Source: Flavobacterium sp.
GTDB taxonomy: Bacteria; Bacteroidota; Bacteroidia; Flavobacteriales; Flavobacteriaceae
Direction: 5' to 3'
DNA length: 5,092 nucleotides
NCBI GenBank assembly: GCA_023253295.1
Contig: JALRGZ010000108.1
Coordinates: 1 to 5,092, forward strand
Shown here: positions 4,897 through 5,092 of the stretch, one piece after another
Layout of the letters: the number at the start of each line of letters is the position of its first letter
Numbering within the stretch: position 1 is the first letter of the stretch
Position numbers and translations under genes: made by a program
The notes under the pieces: model-generated
What the model was told of the DNA's origin: nothing
Database searches by the model: none
The model's input: the letters and a program-made list of their open reading frames with translations, nothing else

Positions 4897-5092
4897 TTAC
4901 TCCGTTTTCTTCCCGAAATCCTTTGGGTAAATCAAGAATCGCGATAAAATAATTCCCGGAATCGTAGCTAGTAAAACCCAGATAAAGAAATTTCCATAAC
5001 CTAAATATTCCTGAATAAATCCGCTCAGCATTCCTGGAAGCATCATACCTAAAGCCATAAATCCAGTTGCAATGGAGTAGTGAGATGTTTTT
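4897..5092 (-). CDS. MFS permease, AmpG-like, C-terminal end (partial)
   Basis: The minus strand from the window edge encodes 64 in-frame residues ending at TAA 4899-4897; the start lies beyond base 5092. The piece holds the last two membrane helices of a major facilitator permease: SIATGFMALGMMLPGMLSGF, a short loop QEYLGYGN, then FFIWVLLATIPGIILSRFLI, and a charged tail YPKDFGKKTE. The loop-plus-helix pattern (SGF..EYLGY..FF) matches what I know of the AmpG/PAT branch of MFS permeases, which in other bacteria import GlcNAc-anhydroMurNAc peptides from peptidoglycan turnover. A NagZ-like enzyme downstream on the same strand fits that. MFS membership is secure for so short a piece; the AmpG assignment is tentative because the diagnostic N-terminal half is not visible. 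Confidence 0.75.
   Translation of the reverse strand, partial: KTSHYSIATGFMALGMMLPGMLSGFIQEYLGYGNFFIWVLLATIPGIILSRFLIYPKDFGKKTE

Overview
The window is AT-rich and looks like chromosome from a member of the Flavobacteriia, probably Flavobacterium or a close relative. The evidence is the protein sequences, the AT-rich leaders without clear Shine-Dalgarno sites, and upstream elements fitting the Bacteroidetes promoter form TTG-N17-23-TAnnTTTG. Every gene I can support lies on the minus strand, so transcription runs from high to low coordinates.

Right part (5092 to 2187): the window opens inside the 3' end of an MFS permease resembling AmpG. Two unrecognised, very AT-rich genes follow (154 aa cytosolic-looking; 194 aa with a signal peptide) that overlap by 8 bases. 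Next is a complete GH3 enzyme with the NagZ-type catalytic motif. A muropeptide permease plus a cytosolic N-acetylglucosaminidase suggests peptidoglycan recycling. The small pair looks like an insertion between the two functions.

Middle part (2117 to 544): a thiol-redox cluster. A typical 2-Cys peroxiredoxin has its own good promoter and a downstream hairpin terminator. It is followed by a small thioredoxin (WCGNC) and an 85-aa helical DUF6952-type protein, then a terminator hairpin. The two gaps in this cluster hold inverted and AT-rich repeats.

Left part (447 to 1): a second peroxidase gene, tpx, starts normally and keeps its peroxidatic cysteine, but its homology stops after residue 67. 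From there the DNA encodes an internal piece of NAD(P) transhydrogenase subunit alpha (pntA) in another frame, running off the window edge. This tpx/pntA chimera is the oddest thing here. It is either a real deletion or rearrangement at a short shared AT-rich sequence, or an assembly join error.

I see no RNA genes, CRISPR array, insertion sequence or phage gene. No gap between genes exceeds 300 bases. I found no clear new defence or mobile system; the best candidates for something undescribed are the two-gene AT-rich pair and the DUF6952-type protein.
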